A DNA stretch of 64,000 bases, from contig CM119264.1 in the NCBI GenBank assembly GCA_051294375.1, positions 28,686,696-28,750,695 of the forward strand, given 5' to 3'. The notes beneath the pieces are model-generated. The model saw only the letters and a program-made list of their open reading frames with translations. It searched no databases and had not been told where the DNA came from. This DNA is from Paraspadella gotoi (taxonomy: Eukaryota > Chaetognatha). Of this stretch, positions 1 to 12,036 are shown piece after piece; position 1 is the stretch's first letter, and the number at the start of each line of letters is the position of its first letter. Position numbers and translations under genes: made by a program.

Positions 1-807
1 GACTCGATGTTTGTCGAACAAACTTGGGAATTTTCGAAACGCGAAAAGGGGGCAGGGCTAAGGGTGCAGGGCTGCAGCTTGGGGAGAGGATCAGGTGCTA
101 GGCGTGTAGGGCCGCAGCCCAGGTATAGGGGACTTTCGAGAGGTTTAAAGCCGCAGGCCGATAAAAAACGAAGGGCAGGGAAGAAGAAAAAATAAAGAAA
201 GAAAGAAAAATTAATTGTATTGATCTAATTAGAATTGTAATTTTATTTTAAATTAAAATGGCTGTTGTGATGGTTCGGTGCAAAAATCCAATGACTTATC
301 AATAATACCACTTTTCTATTTATGAATGAATATAGCTCAATTTTAATATAGGTTAATATAGAAACAATGAAAGACGATTTTAGGTCTTTTTCTTTTTAAA
401 TTAAAAAAAAATTTTTAAAAGAAATAAGAAAGATAAGAAAACGAAAACGATAAAAAGTAAAGTTAATAAAAAAAAAATGGTCTCTCAGGCTCTCAGGCTA
501 TCAGGCTCTAAGACTCTCATCTATCAGGCTATGAGACTCTCAAGCTATCAGGCTCTCAGGTCGCGAAGAAACTGAGTTTCCTGGAAATAGAGAGACACGC
601 AATTTCCTTAGACACGGAACTCGGAACTTTTGTCTTGAAGAAAAAAATCTTTTCTTGGTCAGAGTCGAACTTATTATTCATGTCATCATCATCATCATCA
701 TCATGATCATGATCATCATTATCTTTATCATCATCTTCATCATAATCATGATTATCATCATGATCTTCATCATAATCATCATCATCAAAATAAATATCAT
801 TGTTTTT

Positions 808-860
<53 letters not shown>

Positions 861-1293
861 AACAATAATCGTCATTATCATCAATATATATTTCCTTACC
901 TAATTAATTTATAATTAATCCTCATTATCTTCCTCTTGACCTTTTAAAACCTTCCTCCTCCTCCTCCTCCTCCTCCTCCTCTTCCTCCTCCTTCTACCCC
1001 TCCTCTGTCCAGGCGGCGTTCCCAGGGAGTTTGAAATGAGACACGCGACTCTGTTGACAACTCCGCTCCTTTCCTATTTTAAACTTTTTTAAAAAAACAC
1101 CACTATTGTTTAATATTGTTTAATGTAAACAAAAGTTTTTCTCTATTTAAAGACCGAAACAAGATTTTGAGGAAAAAAAAACAAACCAAAAAACAAAAAT
1201 CTTATTTTAATTAAAACATCAAACTTCCCGTTAAAAAGATTAATAAACAAATTTATTTATTTATTATTTTTTTAAATTTTTATTAATTTATTT
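1..1293. other. Non-coding flank upstream of the tektin-like gene
   Basis: No supportable gene is seen. The stretch is AT-rich and holds a degenerate TCAGGCT-type minisatellite (about 478-561), an imperfect (ATC)n array (about 677-868) and a short (CCT)n tract (about 952-1000). Open frames here are repeat translations (poly-Ile or poly-Met). A promoter or first exon of the downstream gene may lie here, but I see no clear signal. Confidence 0.6.
677..868. repeat. (ATC)n microsatellite
   Basis: Imperfect trinucleotide array, purest over about 805-860. Its six-frame translations are poly-Ile and poly-Met and are not genes. Confidence 0.9.
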
Positions 1294-4016
1294 ATGAATT
1301 TTTCTAAATATTTTCAGGTAGCAGAGTGGGAGAAAGAGGCCCACTGGTTACTGCTCAAATCGCCGCAATTTTCAAAAAGGGTAAGTTTATGTCATCGTTC
1401 TTACCACTGCCGCCGCCGACGCCGCCGCCACTGCCGCCGCCGACGCCGCCGCCGACGCCGCCTAACCCCTGCTCCTGCTCTTTCTCTCGCTCCAGCAATC
1501 CCTCTCGACTCCTTCAGCCATGCAGAAGGAGTTGGCAAAGCTTGGCGAGGCCCGAATTGGCCCATCCTCTTGGCGAGATGGAACCAAAGAAGAGATAAAG
1601 GCCTCGCACGACGTCATCGCTAGGGCGGACAAGGCCAAGGAGGTGAAAGAGGGGCGAGGTTGGGTGAAGTCAGAGGGTAAGTTAATGGGTGAGGTGACTG
1701 GGCTTGTGAAGTTTGAAAATCGTGAAAATTAACTAACAAGAATTTCACGTTGGATTTTGATTTAACGCTTCGTGAAAAGTCAGACTTACCTAAAGATCTC
1801 GTTGACACAACTTTAAAGCCATTACCGGGATACAGAATGTTGAACCCGGGACCCATTGCTCAGCCCGTACCCGATTCTCTGACGTTCAACTCATAATTTT
1901 GTCCTCCATCTTGAACTTTGTCCAGATCGGAAAGACCTCGGACCCTCTTCCCGTTTTTCGTGACACCTTGACGGATCTGAGCAACAATCACAGTCTGAGA
2001 TATATGCGGGACACGAGGTAACCTGGCGACATGGGATCAAAAAAAAAGAGCGATAAATCTAAGTGAATAAGTAAATAATGGATGAATTAAAAAAATATAT
2101 AATAAATTAATAAAAAATATATACATAATTCATTAATTTATTTAAATAAATGCTTTCTCATCAGAGCCGTGGTGGCGCAATTGCGAGATACGTTTCTGCA
2201 GACGAACGAGGAAATCAAATGCGCGACGCGGGCCAAAGAGGCGCTGGAGAAAGCGCTCGAACACAAACGGTAGGGATCGATGAGAGGGACGTCTCTTTAT
2301 GAGTTACTGTTCGTCGTCGCCTTTTAACAATGGAAATAACGAACTAAAGGAAAATAAAAATGAAATAAAAATAGTCTAAAGCCAAAGTATTTGGTTAATA
2401 TCGATTTTCCTTTGAGATGCTTGTGTAGCTCTGTAATACTAGTAATAGCATGTTAAAGCAACTTTACAGGTGCAAAACAGTATGGCGTCAGTTGGTTGGT
2501 TGGTCTGTTTGAAAATTACTGCTGCAAAACACCTTTTACTGGTTATATGGCTCATCGCTTAAGCAATTCACAAAAAGTCTCATTTTTGTTTGTTTTTATC
2601 TATCTAAATGATTTTTCATAGCCTCTTATAATAATTATTTCTCTTTACTCTCGTAACAGTTTTACATTAAATTAGCTAAAGGAAAATTTGGCATAATATT
2701 TAGCATACTAAAAAAAAAATCTAGTCACTTTTAGCATAATTTTTTCTGCAGAGTATTAACAAGAGGTTGTAATGGTAATGCTTTAGTAAATCGCCTCAAT
2801 TCCTTACACCAATGCCCTCTTCAGGAAAGACATCCTGATGAGCGAGCGAAGTTCGGAGATTCGCTTATCTCGTCCGCGACGCGAGCGCCCGCGCGACGGC
2901 GCCGACGACCTTCTGCAGGCCGAGAAGCAGCACCTGCTCAACATCAAGAGGATGCTGGAGGCGCAACTCGCCGCTACGCAGAACCAGATACAGGTGAAAC
3001 CTTTTTTGTGGTAAAACTTTGACTTTGTAAATGCCTATTGTTATAGACTTAGCATCTAACTGTTATTGTTAATAAATTAACCTTGTTTTTTTTTAATAAC
3101 AAACACGATATTAACATAATTGAATACAACCTTCTTGAAGAATGAATTCATTCTTACTCTGAAACTTGTTGCGTCCACAATGCAAAGTTTTTTCGGGTTG
3201 TTCCTTTTAATGACTCAAAACTATATTTTTTTGTTAGTAAGGTAACATTACTTTTTTAAAATATTGTATAGAATCTTTGAAAAATGATGAAAGTGTATAT
3301 TTTAAAATTTTCTGCCGAACGTTATTAAAAGTTTTAACGCTAAAATTTAAATAAATTACAACAATATGCAAATGAGATTAAGGAACATTTAGGATGTAAA
3401 TCAAGCATTTCTTTGCTAAACTTAATAATAAAAGTTAAGATAATCTCCTCAACCAACCCCCCCCCCCCCCACCGCCCGCCAGCTCCTTGCCGCCGCCCGC
3501 CGCCGCCTTCACACCGTCATCTCCGAGCGTTCCCTCGTTCTCGACTTTCTCTGCCAAGCGCCTCATCTCTGGCGGTGGCGCCCTCTCGCTATCTGCCCCC
3601 GGCCAAAGTGGACGACCCGGATATCCTGGCCGCCGCCCGCTCGGGCCTCATCCCGCCCCCTGGGGACCCGCCCGAGATGCCCCCTACCGACCCTCTCAGC
3701 CCTTACACGCCCGAGGCGGCCGCCGCCTCTACCGAAGCCGTCGAAGCCATGAAGAAGTCTAAAGGTCTGAGGATCGAGTCCCGGGCGCTCATCAAACAGA
3801 CCGACGGTTTGCAGCGACATGTCCACGCTAGCGTCAATGATGCTCTGACTAGGAAGATTGCGGAGACCGTCTCGCTCTCGCAGGTGATGTGAGAGAGAGA
3901 GAGGGATAGAGAGAGATGAGAGAGAAAGAGAGAAAGAGAGAGAGGGAGATAGAGAGAAAAAAAGAGAGAGAGAGAGGGAGAGAGAGAGATTGAGAAATAG
4001 TGAGAGTGAGAAATTG

Positions 4017-4064
<48 letters not shown>

Positions 4065-6084
4065 AGCAGAATAACTTGTGGTTCATTTCAAATTCGACTG
4101 AGTTCTTCAATCTCATTTACATATTGTAGTAGTTCAGATCATTTCTTATATCTTTTAATACGGTTATCATAGAAGCCTTATTTTACTATTTTAGCAATAC
4201 TTTTAATAAACTAAGGAAAGCTAGGTCTATTTATATCTAGAGAAGAGGATCCGAGGCAAGAATTGTTTTGACAGTTCAATTGATTTGGCATCCTGATTGA
4301 TCGTTGCCATTTTTTCCTTGACCTTCTCCGGTGATTCCGATTCTGCGGATTTTACCCGATCCTCCGATCCGATTCCGATTCTGATATATATTTGATTTCA
4401 CCTCAGGTGAGATTGAGACTCTTGCGATGATAGGGTTTAATACTAATTTAATTGAAATAGGGAGAGATAGAGAGCGAGATAGAGACAAGTCCAAAAAAAG
4501 CCCTTCCTTCTGCCTCTCTCAGGACCTGACCGTCCAAGCTGGAGAGAATCACCACGCCCTTAACCGCTCGCAAAACTTTTTCGATGCGACGGAGCGAAAC
4601 TTGGGAATTCAATTGGGTCCAGTCGCCGCGTCGGATCTCGGCGCTAAAGAGACGCTGGTCCGACCCCTGATTAACGTCTATCAGGTTTGGTTGGGGGGGG
4701 GGAGAGGCGACTGCTTGTGGGCTGATTGCTTGTAGACTGATTGCTTGAGGCCTGATTGCGGTAGAGAGCAAAATGCGTTCGTTGGCTGATTGTCTGGTTT
4801 GAAAACGGCCGGACGAACGATGAGGTTAGGGCAACGGAGTTCAGAACCTTTATAAAAATAGAAATACAAATAATATATATAGCTATATATAGCCATTAGC
4901 CAATCAAAATCCAAAAAAGTCATTCAATCAAAAACGCAAAAAAGGCAAGTCAATTAACCAATTAATCAAAAGACCTAAAAATCTAATCAATCTAAAACCA
5001 TTAAAATCTGGTCAAATAAATCAATTAATCAATCATTTAACCAATCAATCAAAATTCTATAAAATTCTTGCCCATTTAAATAATTTTGTACTATTAAACC
5101 AAATATTCTAAAAACTCGGACAAAGTCAATCAATCAAGCAACCAATCTAAAACCCGCAAAAAAACTCTGCTCGTATCAATCAACCAATCACAGACGAGAA
5201 AAAGTCTGTGCTCAAGTCAATCAAACCAATCAATGAAAATGTTAAAAATCGTATCCAGCGACATCCGGGGACTCAACTTCCGGAGGCACAAGAGATCATC
5301 AAATCCGGGGGAGGACTCTTGGAATCTCTTCAGGCGACGAGGAATAATATCGATTCTCTCCTCGGGACGGAAAGAAGAATCAGGTTTGTAGGGGGGGCGG
5401 GCGGGGGGGGGAGAGAGAAAGGTAGAGAAGAAAAGAGATAGAGAAGGAAAGGGATAGTGAGGGAAAGGGATAGAGAAGGAAAGGGATAGAAAAAGAAAGT
5501 TATAGAGAAGGAAAGGGATAGATAAGGAAAGGGATAGAGAAGGAAAGGGATAAAGAACAAAGAGAGGTCAGAAAAATGCAGAAAATAGAGAAAAACTGAA
5601 AATAATTTGCGGTCGAGAATCCAGAGTCATTTAGCGGAGCACGCGATTGGTCAGCAGCCGCGGGGTCAATGAAAGTGGACAATCGGGAAAAAGAAAAGAG
5701 AAAATCAGGAAGAAAAGAAATTTTGATTTTCCAAAGAGAAGCAACGGTTTTGTTCCAATGTGTTTTTATCGCCTCGCGTGACAACATGAATTATATGTGT
5801 CTCTTGGTTGATCACTTATAAAAAAAAATCATCAAACCGAAAAAGAATAAAAATACCTTTTCACTATCCTCTTCACTATCATCTTCACTATCCTTTTAAC
5901 TATCCTTTTCACTATCTTCTTCACTATCTTCTTCACTAACCTCTTCACTATCCTCTTCACTATCCTCTTATCTTCCAGAGCGGATTTAATGGATAAAGAA
6001 TCTGGCGCCAACGTGGACAGCGCTGTTGTGCGGCTTCGTCGCCGTAACGCGGCTCACCGATGGGTCACGCCCATTCTTAGATGA
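1294..6084 (+). CDS. TEKTL1: Tektin-like protein, closest to TEKTL1/CCDC105
   Basis: Structural coiled-coil protein of the tektin family; tektins form filaments on axonemal doublet microtubules. Model exons: 1294-1380, 1496-1642, 1926-2017, 2165-2269, 2825-2993, 3483-3883, 4523-4684, 5259-5383, 5979-6084. All introns are GT-AG and phases agree, giving about 464 residues; human CCDC105 is about 500. Coiled-coil helices include AKEALEKALEHKRKDIL (exons 4-5) and KQHLLNIKRMLEAQL (exon 5). A proline-rich loop in exon 6 contains GLIPPPGDPPEMPP. RHPGTQLPEA (exon 8) sits where tektins carry their nonapeptide and is why I favour CCDC105 over a canonical tektin. Exon 6 opens in one frame (LLAAARRRLHTVISERS) and continues in another (RYLPPAKVDDPD), so about one base is missing near 3555-3590. 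The start is uncertain: 1318 also follows a good acceptor, so ATG 1294 may be intronic. Tektin family is firm; the paralogue is an inference. Confidence 0.8.
3886..4063 (+). repeat. (GA)n microsatellite in tektin-like intron
   Basis: Purine tract of GA dinucleotides starting two bases past the donor of exon 6, ending in a pure run at about 4020-4061. Intronic. Confidence 0.85.
5390..5560 (+). repeat. Purine-rich tandem repeat in tektin-like intron
   Basis: Irregular repeats of a GAGAAGGAAAGGGATA-type unit directly after the donor at 5384. Intronic, no coding sign. Confidence 0.7.
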
Positions 6085-6363
6085 GACTTTCTCGACGCAA
6101 TATACATTTGGCAATATTTTTTTTTTCGTTCGTCAATCGCAGTTTTTTTTTTACTTCCTTTGACGATTTATATGTATTTAGAGAATCTCGACGACTCTTG
6201 GCAATACGATTATATAAAAAAAAAAACTATTTTAAAATTTAACGTAAAGTTACGTTTATTTGTAATTTTATTTCCTTTCCTGTCATATTTTTTTTCCCGC
6301 TCACAGAAAATTTATACTTTAACAAACAAAAGATTCTTATATCGAAATACTTAGCGCCACGAA

Positions 6364-6609
6364 ATGAGCGGCGGGGATTTGGGAGAAACGAGAGAGACTT
6401 GGTGCGCGGTGGAGAGAACAAAGGAACAAGGGTGGATGCGAGCTCAGATGCGGCATTATCCCAAGTTGCATCTCAAGTCGACTGTGATGCAACCCTCGAC
6501 AGCTGCACCTGCTGAAGCGAGATGCACCTGGCAGCCGAATATTCCGATGCATCGTGAAAAGAAGCACTTTGGCCGTTCGACGATCAAGAGTAAGCAGAGA
6601 AAGTTGTAA
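6364..6609 (+). CDS. Possible small protein, 81 residues, unknown
   Basis: An ATG-to-stop frame lies 280 bp beyond the tektin-like stop codon, in a patch visibly richer in G and C than its surroundings. The product would be basic and Trp/His-containing (motif TWQPNIPM near residue 57), with no membrane segment. A strong donor-like AAGA/GTAAGC occurs near its end (about 6590), so it could instead be one exon of a longer transcript. I do not recognise the protein. It may be chance, and no homology supports it. Confidence 0.35.
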   Translation: MSGGDLGETRETWCAVERTKEQGWMRAQMRHYPKLHLKSTVMQPSTAAPAEARCTWQPNIPMHREKKHFGRSTIKSKQRKL

Positions 6610-7146
6610 CATGTCTTCAAAAATTATATTTTGTATTTAGCTAAAAAAATTTTTTTTATTGTACAGATCATTCCCTCAATAGCAAATTGAAATCTTTCAC
6701 GTGAATGTTCTTCAACAAGTTTGACAAATGGTTTCTCATTTTATTTTCTTAAAAAATATACTACTTAAAAAAAGACCTAAAAAAATCGTATGAAACGCAA
6801 ACGAAAATATTTCAAATTTTAGTCAAAGACAGTTATATGTTCAGTACAGAAAAATATTTTCTTTTCTTACAAATTTTATCGTCGTTTTTATTAAAATTGC
6901 GTCGCCGAGAATTCTCGTCTCTAGAAACTCTTGCTTCCGTAATGAGACAAGCGCAAAAGGAATTAAGTTCCACAAAAATGAAAATACGCCCTCTTTTTGA
7001 TGAATTAATTTTACGTTGCCATTCGTTTCTCCGCTCATATTTGTTTCGTTCATGAATCTTTTTTTTTGACAGAATTTAGTCATAAACTAACGAACAAAAG
7101 CGTCAAGGAAAAACGATTATTTGTTGTCGTTGTTGTTTTTTACGCC

Positions 7147-8076
7147 ATGTCTTATTCATACGCGTCTGTAAACAATCACGGGACTGGATCTGGCTTGGAA
7201 TTGACTCAAACAACGGAATGCCTAACCGGCGCAGCCTATTATTACGGTCTCTCGATGCAGGTGACTATTTATGACGTTATTGATAGTAGTTTTGAAATTG
7301 TTTTTCCTTTTTACAATTTGACACTTTAAATCTAATACAATTTTTCAGATATTGTACTGTATCATGAACGTTGAACAATTAATATTTAATCATTGATCCC
7401 GCAGGAGGATCATCAGATACGCGACGACGCGGCGGCGGGATTTCGCGCAGCAGCCAAAGATTTCGCGCACAATCGATGGATAGGTGGCGTGGCAGACAGG
7501 TTTATTCCCAATCCTGACCTTCGACCCCGTCCAGCTATGGACAGAGAGACTCTCCTGGCCTCTGGCGGAGAATCCATTAACGACTTTCGACCCTTGGGTA
7601 AGTTTTCTACCGGAAGTTCAAGCTTTTTTGAGACAAAATTTTAATTGTTTGAATATATGTAAAATTTATCATTAAAAAAAAAGGAATAGAAATTGGTACA
7701 CATGTAAAAAAATTATAATACAATACACTCTTTTAAAAAAATCCAGCCTTTGTATCGATTGAAAAAAAAGTCTTGTTTACTAAATATTATAGTTTTTTTT
7801 TAAACCGTTCGCAGGCGGTTAGTCTCAAAAGAGCTGAACCTCCCTGTAGATTTTGCGACGCTGATTTACTTAAATAATTAATCATTAATCACAATTACAT
7901 CAATGACTTCTCCATCAGGAACGCCGTCTCGCTACTCTGCCGATTCCAGAGCCCTCACCCAAAACCGGGATCCGGTTCCTTTGCTTTATTTCCGGTCGAG
8001 AAATCCCCATAGATTCAACGCCGGAACTTATCAAAGACAACGGGAACCAAGACAATTTCGATCTCTCAAATTTTGA
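7147..8076 (+). CDS. Uncharacterised 154-residue protein, three exons
   Basis: Exons 7147-7260, 7405-7597 and 7919-8076 join in phase through GT-AG introns (donors GTGACT and GTAAGT). The first exon starts with ATG and reads MSYSYASVNNHGTGSG. The middle exon contains FAHNRWIGGVADRFIPNPDL. The last ends RQFRSLKF and a TGA. The protein is soluble and basic, rich in Arg, Asn and Tyr, with no signal peptide, membrane helix or coiled coil. It lies 1.1 kb downstream of the tektin-like gene on the same strand, so a ciliary microtubule-associated role is imaginable, but nothing in the sequence proves it. A decayed duplicate of the last exon lies at 13216-13345, and a 209 bp hAT-like element sits 38 bp past the stop. 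Family unknown. Confidence 0.7.
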
Positions 8077-8114
8077 AGTCAATCAATAATATCATTGATT
8101 TATATAATTATATA

Positions 8115-8323
8115 CAGGGCCGTGCAGAGGAATAGATGATACCGTCCACAAACCTGAGGGGCCTGGGTTTTAAGGGAGGCTCGGGAAAAGCTCATGAGCC
8201 TTAAGTGAGATAATAAAAGCTTTTAATTTTATGTAAATTATTTTTGTATCAATAGAAAATCTTAAATTTTAAAGCCCGCCAAAAAATTTGTAGAGGGGCC
8301 CGCCATTTCTTTACACGCCACTG
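8115..8323. mobile_element. 209 bp non-autonomous hAT-like element with TSD
   Basis: The ends are imperfect inverted repeats: CAGGGCCGTGCAGAGG on the left and, read inward from the right, CAGTGGCGTGTAAAGA. Identical 8 bp ATTATATA copies flank it at 8107-8114 and 8324-8331, as expected for hAT transposition. The paralogous sequence near 13380-13410 lacks the element, giving an empty-site comparison. No coding capacity. Confidence 0.85.
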
Positions 8324-9454
8324 ATTATATATGTTTTGCTTGAAGGACTGTGATATACTAAATTTACTTACGTGGTAGAATCGAAAAGAATTTTTGTTTT
8401 TGTTTTTAAATAAAAAAATGTTTGACTTTATTTTGAACTTCTGAAAAGCCAATCATTAATAGCTAATTGTCGACTCTGACCGAATAAAATAGAATTTATT
8501 TAACATGAATAATTTCGAAATGAAAGTAAATGGCCCTTGAGGAGAAAAAAAAGTGATTTATATACAAGGGATCACTCAACAATTAAAATAAAACTAAGGA
8601 TGATACAACAGAAGTATTTTTTATTCTCGTATTCCAAACAAAACATTTTGGATAAAAAAACATTGAACAACTTTTGTCATTTTGATGTTTCTATGCCTTC
8701 TCCTTCTGATTTTGCGAATGCAAGAAAGTGAACAATGCCTTTGTCAGACATGAGATGCTATCTCCAGCGCCTTATCTTAGGGGATCTTCCGTCTCTTAGA
8801 ATGATGTAATAATAATAACAATATTATTAGTAAAAATATAATAATAATAATTATATTAATAATAATCATAATAATAACAACAAGGATAATATTAATCAAT
8901 TAATGCAACACTAATAAAAACAATATTAATAATAAAGATCAAACACATGAATAATAGGTAGTCATAATAATAATGAACTTAAAATTAAAAAAACAATTGT
9001 AACTTAAACATTCGATTTGAAATATAAGCCTTCTCCATGAACACAAACTGTAACAGACATAAAGTTAAAAGATTTTCAGGACAAAACAAAAAGGACGGGA
9101 GCATGAAAAAACAATTAGGGAACAAAAAAGAACGAAATAAGTTTTTCTTTTATTTATACAAAAGGTGAAAACTTGTTTTTGCAGCAGAGTTAGGCATGGA
9201 ACAATGATTGCATTAGGAACAGAAAAGCAAAGAGAAAATGAGCCAAAGAGCAATTAGCATTCGACTCAGTACTTTTGTTCATTAAAGCAAAACGAAAAAA
9301 GGTTTCAGTTTCGACTTTTTTAGCCGGATCTGCTTATTGCAGTTTCCGGCTCTTCACTTGGTCGGTGTGTCGGTCGCCTCCCATAGTCAGTCACTTAAAT
9401 TTTAAAACATCGAGTTATAAAAAATTGGGCAAAAAAAAATTATATCACTGTGTT

Positions 9455-9880
9455 TGTCCGTATGTCCGTCCGTCATCCCTTAGCTTTCAACATTAATTAC
9501 TAATGAGTGGATCAGACGATTGACTTGAAATTTTGTGTAGGGTTGAAAAGTGTATAATTGAGTTTTACTAATTTATTTCCGTTTTTTTTTGGTATAAAAT
9601 GTCAGCTGAAGTTGCAACAATTAATGATTAAATTAATTTATTAATTTATTAATTAATTAAACATCTTATTATCTGATTACTGCTACTTACTGCTTACTTA
9701 TTAAATGATTACTATTTTAATATTTTATTAATTATTAATAATAAATTATCAATTAGTTTATTAATTTTTATTAATTAATAAATTAATTGATCATCTGATT
9801 AGCTGCTGAACACTGAATTATCGTGAGCAGATCCGGCATTGTTAACTCAAACTTATTTACTCATTTTTAGCTTTAAATAT
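9455..9880 (+). repeat. Dispersed repeat, copy 1
   Basis: Begins with GTCC-type tetranucleotides, then CTTAGCTTTCAACATTAATTA and ATGAGTGGATCAGACGATTG, and ends near GCAGATCCGGCATTGTT. A diverged copy in the same orientation lies at 39665-39985 with the same landmarks. Probably an old transposable element; class not determined. The rest of 8332-10772 is AT-rich with (AAT)-type tracts, and I see no firm gene in it. Confidence 0.7.
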
Positions 9881-10772
9881 TTTTCTTCCAAACCAAGTGG
9901 AGAAAACCGAGCAGTTGCTTTTGCTGCATCAAAAAAAGCATTATATCAAAGAATTTCAAAACAATTAATACATCGAGTACTATACGAATATTTATTCAGA
10001 TTTTAAAAATAAGTAAGAGCTTTAGAGTAATGATTTTTTAAATTTGTCTCAATATGGTGTCCCAACCCTGTATAAACAACGCTCGTATTTCGTCAGTGCT
10101 TGTGAGTTTTTTATAAAGCTTTTTGACAAGAAACTTGTACATTTCTCTTCATTTATTTTTTAATTAAGTAGAAATCAGATAATCAGATAATAAATAATTT
10201 ATGTAATTGTGCAGCTGAAATATTGAAATAGAATTATTGCTACCAATAAAATTATTTTTTATATTGTCCCAATAAATTTAATCTTTTCAATTATACTTGC
10301 AAAGATCTTAAAAAGTATTTTTAACTTGCTCAATCTTTTCATTCATGCACCAAAATTGGTTTAATTTTGCTTAAAATAATTTGTCTTATGAGATGATAAA
10401 TATATATATATATATTTTTATATATGGTATTACTAAAAAAAAATAATAACTTATTTCAATTTGAGATTTGATTTTAAATTTCACTAATTGTTATGGTTGT
10501 TGAATGTAATGATCGTTGCAGGAGTCCGTATTTTATCTTAATTAAGTAATCCATTTAAAGCTAAGGGAGGATAAAGGATTTTTAGACGGACATAACTTGG
10601 TTTGGTCGAGGTGAAATGTAAAATGGGCGGATAGAACAACAAAATGAATTTTAGAGTTGTGGCTGCTGTTAGCAGAATCATTTCTACCGGGCTAATCGAA
10701 TTAAGCTTCTTTGAATAAAGTTTTGTCTAATCAAAATCAAACAAAAACTTTTATCTTGAAAACCATTTTTAG

Positions 10773-11988
10773 GGGGAATTATTTCAAATACTACGTGAAT
10801 TCGAAGAAAACAAAAATACATATCACGCTTTGAAATGGAGCACAATTTCCATTTTGATTTTCCAAGGAATTTTGGGATTGACTCTTCAACTCTATCTCAT
10901 TACTAGAACGAAGAGCGTAATAAGATTTTTCTTGGTGTTTGAATACTTGGCTATTATGGGCGTAACGCTCTCGGGATACTTTGATGTAAGAGCAGTTATA
11001 AATTTCTTCGAGTCCAGTGATTCAAAATGTAAGAAGGCTAAAATGTTATGTGGTAGCAGGGAGCTTTAACCTGGTGGGACAACCACTATATATTGTCATT
11101 GTCATTGTCATACATTATCATGATCCAAATACAGAGTTGTATAGAATACAACTCTGTATTTGGATCATGATAATTTCGGTGTCATGCAATCATCAATTCT
11201 TATTGAACATTTAACAAAATTTATGATCACAAAGTGATAATGTTTGTCAGCTGTTTGTAAAGCAGTTTCTACACTGTTAAATTTTAATGACATTAATTTA
11301 TAATAAATTTTTAAAAATTTCTTTTTTTAATAGTGACGCTCTACCGAGTATTGCTAAGAGATGCTGGCAAAATAATGGTGGAAATTCGAAAGTTTGGATC
11401 AGCTTACATTATTTACAACATATCTCTTTTGTTCTGTCAACCATTGCAGATTAAAGAAAAATCCAATCCTCGAAGATTATGGATCATTGCCTTCTTCTTT
11501 TTCTTTTATTCCTTCAGCATTCTGAAAGTTATTCACCATTCTATATTTCTCAAACATAGAGGGATCTGGAAATGTTTTTTTGATTTTCGGATAGAAATCA
11601 CAACTGTTGTTTTTTATCGAATTCATGATCTGATTCTCATCATTTTCTCCATTAAATTCTGGCGAAATCTGACGGCAGAAGTAACAAAAATGATAAAATT
11701 TAAGCTAAACGGGAATAAAAAAAAGGTTGACTACAATAAACACTGCAGATTCTGTTTTACTTTATTGGTCATGTTAGTTCTAAACTCAATTTTTGATCTT
11801 ATTATCGACGGGATAGAGTGTAAAGGAGATTTCAATAGGGAACTTGCTTTTATTTGTCGTCGCATGACTTGGCTGGTCTTAAATTCTTTTCATGGTTTTA
11901 CTTTTATGATGATCACTTTGTATTTTTTTCCAAAAACCAGACCAAGGATCTCTTGGAAAATTTACATAAAAAATAAACAATTAATTTA
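10773..11988 (+). CDS. Multi-pass membrane protein, possibly XK-related (5' incomplete)
   Basis: Exon 10773-11028 (acceptor TTTTTAG) joins in phase 1 to 11334-11988, ending in TAA and followed by AATAAA at 12031. The 302 visible codons begin GELFQILREFEENKN and hold about six hydrophobic helices: STISILIFQGILGLTLQLYL, FFLVFEYLAIMGVTLSGYF, RLWIIAFFFFFYSFSILKVI, VVFYRIHDLILIIFSI, FCFTLLVMLVLNSIFDLII and WLVLNSFHGFTFMMITLYFF. The first two helices with their spacing resemble the helix pair of XK-related phospholipid scramblases (a pattern like LTLQLY, then a helix and a charged segment). An arthropod gustatory-type receptor is an alternative, but the TYxxxxxQF signature is absent. The N-terminal exon(s) were not found. 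The gene is credible; the family is a guess. Confidence 0.6.
11114..11174. repeat. Perfect palindrome, 29 bp arms, 3 nt loop
   Basis: Arm 11114-11142 is exactly complementary to 11146-11174 with AGA between. It lies in the intron (11029-11333) of the membrane-protein gene. RNA from either strand could form a long hairpin. Confidence 0.95.
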
Positions 11989-12030
11989 ACTGATTTGTGG
12001 ATAAATTATAAATTATTCTTTCAGTCAATG

Positions 12031-12036
12031 AATAAA
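12031..12036 (+). terminator. Poly(A) signal AATAAA
   Basis: Canonical AATAAA about 45 bp past the stop codon of the membrane-protein gene, in an AT-rich 3' flank. Confidence 0.6.

Noticed and set aside
3361-4127. The oppositely oriented octamer motifs as ends of one transposon
   Set aside because: The interval contains tektin-like exon 6, so it is not an inserted element.
9840-10005. 44-codon frame after an acceptor-like TTTTTAG as a 5' exon of the membrane-protein gene
   Set aside because: It ends in a stop with no donor and lies at the edge of a dispersed repeat.
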